From Deltaproteobacteria bacterium (GTDB lineage Bacteria > Myxococcota_A > UBA9160 > JAFDET01), in assembly GCA_019310195.1 (NCBI GenBank), contig JAFDET010000139.1, positions 1-8,385 of the forward strand: a stretch of 8,385 nucleotides of DNA. Reading direction: 5' to 3'. The notes beneath the pieces are model-generated. The model was not told the DNA's origin and did no database searches. It was given only the letters and a program-made list of their open reading frames with translations. Both the position numbers and the translations under genes were made by a program. This document shows, piece by piece, positions 5,572 through 8,385 of the stretch; position 1 is the stretch's first letter, and each line of letters starts with the position of its first letter.

Positions 5572-6513
5572 CTAGAGAAGCTCCACCTTGTGAAGCAGGA
5601 CCGCCGCGCTGCCCAGAGCCAGCGCGGCGCCGCCGAAGACACCACCCACCGCACTCCAGCGGTGGCTGCGGACCACGGCGCGCTCGTCGCGATCCGATAC
5701 ATAGAACGGGGCCCGCCCGTCGGGGTCGCGGGCGATCACCACCCGGTCCTCGAAGCCCCCGAGCTCCACCTCCTGCACGGCCAGACGCCGGGCCACGTCC
5801 CACTCGTCGCCGGAGACGTGGCCGTCGCCGTCCAGGTCGAAGCCGGCCATGGCCTCGGGATCCGCACGGAGCACGGCCAGCTTTTCGGTGATGCGGGCGC
5901 GGCGCTCGTGGACGATGCCGCCGCGCTCCTGGGCAACGCCCAGCACGTAGAGCGTGTCGCCCGGAGCGATGTGCCACTCGGTGAAGCGCAGCTTGCGGCG
6001 CATGCCCAGGAAGCCGCGGGTGCGGATGCCGCGCTCCGTCACGAAGGCGCCCAGCGGGCCGGTCAGGTCCGGGTTCACCCGCGAGAGGTCGTTGGGAGCG
6101 TCGATCTTGGCGCCTTGCGGGTCCACCAGGACCTGTCCGGTCTCGTCCTCCACGTAGAAGGGCCAGGCGTCGGACGAGCCCTGCTCGAGCGTGCGCCAGC
6201 GGCGGTGGCGGCTGTCGCCCACCTCCTCCTCGATGCGCCAGCGATACCAGACGCATTGGCGGCCGGTCAGCGGGGCTTCCAGGGGGCCCTTGCCCTCGGC
6301 GCGGCCGCGCACCTCGACCCGACCCAGTGCCATGGAGCGGATCTTCGAGGTGGGCGTGTCCTGCACCAGCCGCATGTGGCGCCAGGCGGAGAAGCCGCGC
6401 ACGAACAGGAAGACGCCCCCTCCCAGCCCACAGGCCAAGGCCAGGGGCCAACGCGGGTCTCCCTCCAGCAGGGCGGCCCAGCGGGCGGCGAGCACGACGG
6501 CTTCCACAGCCAT
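5572..6513 (-). CDS. GIDE-domain membrane protein with an EF-hand loop
   Basis: The 313-residue product has an N-terminal hydrophobic segment (about 23-42), then a region like the GIDE/BAM domain of mitochondrial MUL1: DTPTSKIRSMALGRVEVRG (52-70), PLTGRQCVWYRWRIEEE (81-97), FYVEDETGQVLVDPQGA (119-135), and FTEWHIAPGDTLYVLG (177-192). A canonical EF-hand loop DLDGDGHVSGDE (226-237; D226, D228, D230, G231, E237) follows. A second hydrophobic helix (about 287-307) ends the chain with only KVELL after it. MUL1 carries a RING finger there; this protein has no RING cysteines, so ligase activity is not expected. Arg-rich flanks of both helices on the domain side suggest the domain is cytoplasmic. 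The ATG at 6513 was chosen because upstream sequence is the rnpB promoter region; its ribosome site is weak. It pairs with lemA downstream. Confidence 0.82.
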   Translation of the reverse strand: MAVEAVVLAARWAALLEGDPRWPLALACGLGGGVFLFVRGFSAWRHMRLVQDTPTSKIRSMALGRVEVRGRAEGKGPLEAPLTGRQCVWYRWRIEEEVGDSRHRRWRTLEQGSSDAWPFYVEDETGQVLVDPQGAKIDAPNDLSRVNPDLTGPLGAFVTERGIRTRGFLGMRRKLRFTEWHIAPGDTLYVLGVAQERGGIVHERRARITEKLAVLRADPEAMAGFDLDGDGHVSGDEWDVARRLAVQEVELGGFEDRVVIARDPDGRAPFYVSDRDERAVVRSHRWSAVGGVFGGAALALGSAAVLLHKVELL

Positions 6514-6561
6514 AGGTCCGGCGTATCGGAGCCCCCGGAATTTCCCTTGAACGGCGGGGCC

Positions 6562-6591
6562 TTGGTCGAACCCGCCGGCCGTGCGTACTAC
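6562..6591 (+). promoter_or_regulatory. Possible rnpB promoter
   Basis: TTGGTC (6562-6567) and TACTAC (6586-6591) are separated by 18 bases, each matching three of six consensus positions. Initiation about seven bases after the -10 would fall near 6598-6602, exactly where the P1 helix of RNase P RNA begins. The placement is more convincing than the match. The same 88-bp gap must also carry the divergent promoter for the GIDE gene, which I cannot place reliably. Confidence 0.4.
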
Positions 6592-6601
6592 CCTTGGCGA
6601 C

Positions 6602-7042
6602 GGCCGGAGGTGGACGGAGGATCGCCGGCGGGCAACCACCGCCCGCGGGAGGAAAGTCCGGGCTCCACAGGACAGGGAGGTCGTTAACGGCGACCCGGGG
6701 CGACCCGAGGGAAAGTGCCGCAGAAACCACACCGCCGATGGCCCGTGATCCTGAGGGCCCTTGTGAGAGAGGGCCCTCGGAGGAGGCACAGGCAAGGGTG
6801 AAATCGTGGGGTAAGAGCCCACGCGCGACAGCCGGGTGACCGGCGGCGGGGCAAACCCCTCCCGGAGCAAGCTCGAATAGGCGCACTGTCGAGGACGGCC
6901 CGTCCGAATCGCGGCAACGCGGGAGTGCGCGGGTGAGAGTGCTGGAGCGGCGCGGCAACGCGTCGCCTAGATGAATGATCCTCTCCGGCCCGAGGGTAAC
7001 CTCGGGCCGCGACAGAACCCGGCTTACAGTCCACCTCCGGCC
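6602..7042 (+). ncRNA. rnpB: RNase P RNA, bacterial type A
   Basis: This is the catalytic RNA that removes 5' leaders from pre-tRNA. The ends are set by a perfect 14-bp P1 helix (6602-6615 with 7029-7042). Universal elements are present: GAGGAAAGTCCGGGCTCC (6649-6666), AGAAACCACACCGCCGATGG (6723-6742), AGGGTGAAA, GGTAAGAGCCCAC, CCCGGAGCAAG, TAGATGAATGA (6968-6978) and GACAGAACCCGGCTTA (7011-7026). Strong helices include a 9-bp stem at 6753-6761/6770-6778 (probably P12), a GTGA-capped GCCGG hairpin, and a 9-bp GTAA-capped stem at 6987-6995/7000-7008 (probably P18). At about 441 nt it is longer than the roughly 377 nt of E. coli; part of the excess is an extra GCAA-capped hairpin at 6910-6921. 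The 3' P1 strand is followed by ATTCTTTGC and may aid termination. Confidence 0.96.
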
Positions 7043-7204
7043 ATTCTTTGCAGGGGCCCGCTCTTCGCTCGCCTTCGGCTCGCTGCGCGCCCTCGTCGGC
7101 TCCGATCACCGACGCGATTCCCGTCGGCTCGGGCTTGCGCGCCATTAGCAGGGCGTGCGCTCCACCTCGGTGGGGCTACGGGTACTGTGCGCGAACGCCT
7201 GACG
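7043..7204. other. Noncoding convergent gap between rnpB and the porin gene
   Basis: This 162-bp region lies between the 3' end of rnpB (plus) and the stop of the porin gene (minus). It contains copy B of the intergenic repeat and no supportable gene. Open frames through it are short and run into rnpB or the porin in false frames. Confidence 0.6.
7063..7180. repeat. Intergenic structured repeat, copy B
   Basis: This is the second copy of the element at 157-275, in the same orientation and nearly the same length (118 versus 119 bp). It has the 28-base left block (7063-7090), GCTTGCG (7133-7139) and AGC (7147-7149) at the same offsets, and a right-end hairpin CTCCAC-CTCG-GTGGGG (7160-7175) followed by CTACG. 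The small hairpin in the left block reads GCC-TTC-GGC (7071-7079), differing from copy A by a swapped base pair. Both copies lie at gene 3' ends between convergent genes. Confidence 0.6.
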
Positions 7205-8385
7205 CTACAGTGCGTACCTCAGTCGCAGGCCGAGGATCCAGATGACGCTCTTGTCTGGATTCTGGGCCGGATCGACGAGAAGCTGGACGTCCGGAGTGAT
7301 CGCCAGCTGCTTGAGTACCTGCCAGCGGTAGAAGGCTTCGAAGGTCCACTGGCTGCCGAGTCCCGGGCCGAAGGTGTCCTTGTTCGGCCGGCCCCAGTTC
7401 ACGGCTGCGCCGAGCAGCCCGCGCCCTGGGACAACTTGGTAGCCGATCCCCGCACTGACGGAGCGGTCGAGGAGGCTGCCTCCATCCTTCGCCCAGCCCG
7501 CGCGCAGGAAGAGCATCCAGCGGTCGTCGACGTACGTCGAGGCCGAGAGGTTCACGCCCCAGCCGCTGGGCGTGGCGGCAGCCTCGCGTGAGTCCACGTG
7601 CCAGAGCGTGACGTGCACGTTGTCGAGCAGCAGGCGCTCGTGGGAGCGGCTCCAGCCGATCTCGAAGCTCTTGAAATACTCGTTGTCCTTGAAGAAGCTC
7701 TCGAACCCGTCGAAAGGATCCTCGGGGTCGCCGTTGGCGTCCCCGAACCCGGCGATCGCGTAGAGGTTCTCCGTCAGCATCCCGCCCGCCGCAATGCCCA
7801 ACATGGCGTCGTTGGGAAGCGCGATGGAGGCGCTGCCCGTGCTGAAGGCCAGGTTCGTGAAGTGGAGCCAGGGGCTCGCCATCGCGTAGGCGTCGACGTA
7901 GTCCGTGGAGTCCAGGAAGCCTGCCGTCACGGCGAAGCGGCCCTTGGCGAAGCGTTGCCTCCAGTACAGGTTCGTCGTGCGCCAGCCCTGGTCGCTGAAG
8001 GGCGGCCCCAGGAGCCCCACGTAGCCCGCCTCGAAGCCGAGCCCGCTCGGGGGAACGTCCGTATAGCCGTGTCGGTGCTCGACCTTCCACACGAACGCGC
8101 CCGGATGATCGCCGTCCCGGTCCACCAGGTCCCAGGAGCCGAAGAAGCGGACCATCCCAGCGGCGGCCCCGTCGTCGCCGAGGCTGTCGCTCGCCCAGGA
8201 GCCGAGGGAGCTGTAGTCGCCGCCGAAGTGGATCCCGGTCTTCTCGCGGACCTTCGCCTTCCAGTCCAGATACGGCTGCAGGAGGTCCAGGGCAAAGAAC
8301 GGATCCTTCTCCTGCTCGCCCTCCTCCAGCTGGCTGCCGACGGCGTTGGGCCCGCCGAAGCTTCCCGACGCGGTGGCGGACGAAG
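7205..8385 (-). CDS. OprB-like carbohydrate-selective porin, 5'-truncated by the window edge
   Basis: The frame is open from the window edge to TAG at 7205-7207, giving at least 392 residues; the start and any signal peptide lie outside. The first part is low-complexity and acidic (SQLEEGEQEKD), then LLQPYLDWKAKVREKTGIHF, typical of the start of OprB-type barrels. Next come alternating amphipathic strands such as NLYWRQRFAKGRFAVTAGFL, then FTNLAFSTG, LYAIAGFGDANGD, FKSFEIGWS, WMLFLRAGWAKDGG and VSAGIGYQVV. The chain ends LGLRLRYAL, a final strand with Leu rather than the usual C-terminal Phe. Members of the family form outer-membrane channels for sugars or other small solutes. An internal ATG at 8155 is in frame, but the coherent upstream sequence shows it is not the start. 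No neighbour points to a specific substrate. Confidence 0.8.
   Translation of the reverse strand, partial: SSATASGSFGGPNAVGSQLEEGEQEKDPFFALDLLQPYLDWKAKVREKTGIHFGGDYSSLGSWASDSLGDDGAAAGMVRFFGSWDLVDRDGDHPGAFVWKVEHRHGYTDVPPSGLGFEAGYVGLLGPPFSDQGWRTTNLYWRQRFAKGRFAVTAGFLDSTDYVDAYAMASPWLHFTNLAFSTGSASIALPNDAMLGIAAGGMLTENLYAIAGFGDANGDPEDPFDGFESFFKDNEYFKSFEIGWSRSHERLLLDNVHVTLWHVDSREAAATPSGWGVNLSASTYVDDRWMLFLRAGWAKDGGSLLDRSVSAGIGYQVVPGRGLLGAAVNWGRPNKDTFGPGLGSQWTFEAFYRWQVLKQLAITPDVQLLVDPAQNPDKSVIWILGLRLRYAL

Noticed and set aside
5590..6687. Plus-strand open frame (365 codons) opposite the GIDE gene
   Set aside because: Antisense shadow with His/Ala/Gly-rich composition; it crosses the promoter region and runs into rnpB.
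5561..6958. Minus-strand extension of lemA to a 653-residue protein
   Set aside because: The added sequence is an Arg/Gly/Pro-rich false frame through the GIDE gene and rnpB; lemA has its own AGGAGGT before 5560.
6514..7145. Minus-strand open frames across rnpB (extension of the GIDE gene and a 153-codon frame at 6684-7145)
   Set aside because: They lie antisense to a structured RNA gene with clear universal motifs; the products have no family signature.

Overview
The window is clearly GC-rich throughout and carries a bacterial type A RNase P RNA gene, an outer-membrane porin, Shine-Dalgarno-led genes and short intergenic gaps. Together these suggest a high-GC Gram-negative bacterium. Tandem acyl-CoA dehydrogenases next to an HxlR-SCP2 regulator would fit a lipid-degrading lineage of the broad deltaproteobacterial, myxobacterial or Binatota type. 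The taxonomic guess is inference only.

Layout from left to right: (a) the 3' end of a plus-strand gene with a C-terminal membrane segment (3-134), containing a nine-G homopolymer. (b) A noncoding stretch (135-313) holding copy A of an intergenic structured repeat. (c) A minus-strand block read from right to left: an HxlR-type regulator fused to an SCP2-like domain (4143-4895), an atypical acyl-CoA dehydrogenase overlapping it by 4 bp (3037-4146), a canonical acyl-CoA dehydrogenase (1842-3020), a terminator-like hairpin (1801-1831), a PIG3-type quinone oxidoreductase (787-1773) and nucleoside diphosphate kinase ndk (314-751). (d) A second minus-strand unit: a GIDE-domain membrane protein carrying an EF-hand loop (5572-6513), then lemA (4997-5560) 11 bp downstream. 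(e) The plus-strand RNase P RNA gene rnpB (6602-7042), divergent from the GIDE gene. (f) A convergent gap (7043-7204) with copy B of the repeat. (g) A minus-strand OprB-like porin (7205 to the window edge), 5'-truncated.

The regulator and the two dehydrogenases look like one translationally coupled acyl-CoA catabolic unit driven by a good sigma70-like promoter (TTGACA, 17 bp, TAGATA) immediately before the regulator. The first dehydrogenase has a degraded family signature and an unusually short C-terminus, while the second is canonical. This suggests, but does not prove, a two-subunit enzyme whose substrate or product might be sensed by the SCP2 domain. The quinone oxidoreductase and ndk follow a strong hairpin and may be partly uncoupled from it.

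The most interesting points are the LemA/GIDE/EF-hand membrane pair, which lacks any RING finger; the paired repeats with matched spacing and a compensatory base-pair change; the asymmetric dehydrogenase pair; and two identical GCAA-capped hairpins inside rnpB. No CRISPR array, transposase, tRNA or rRNA gene was recognised.
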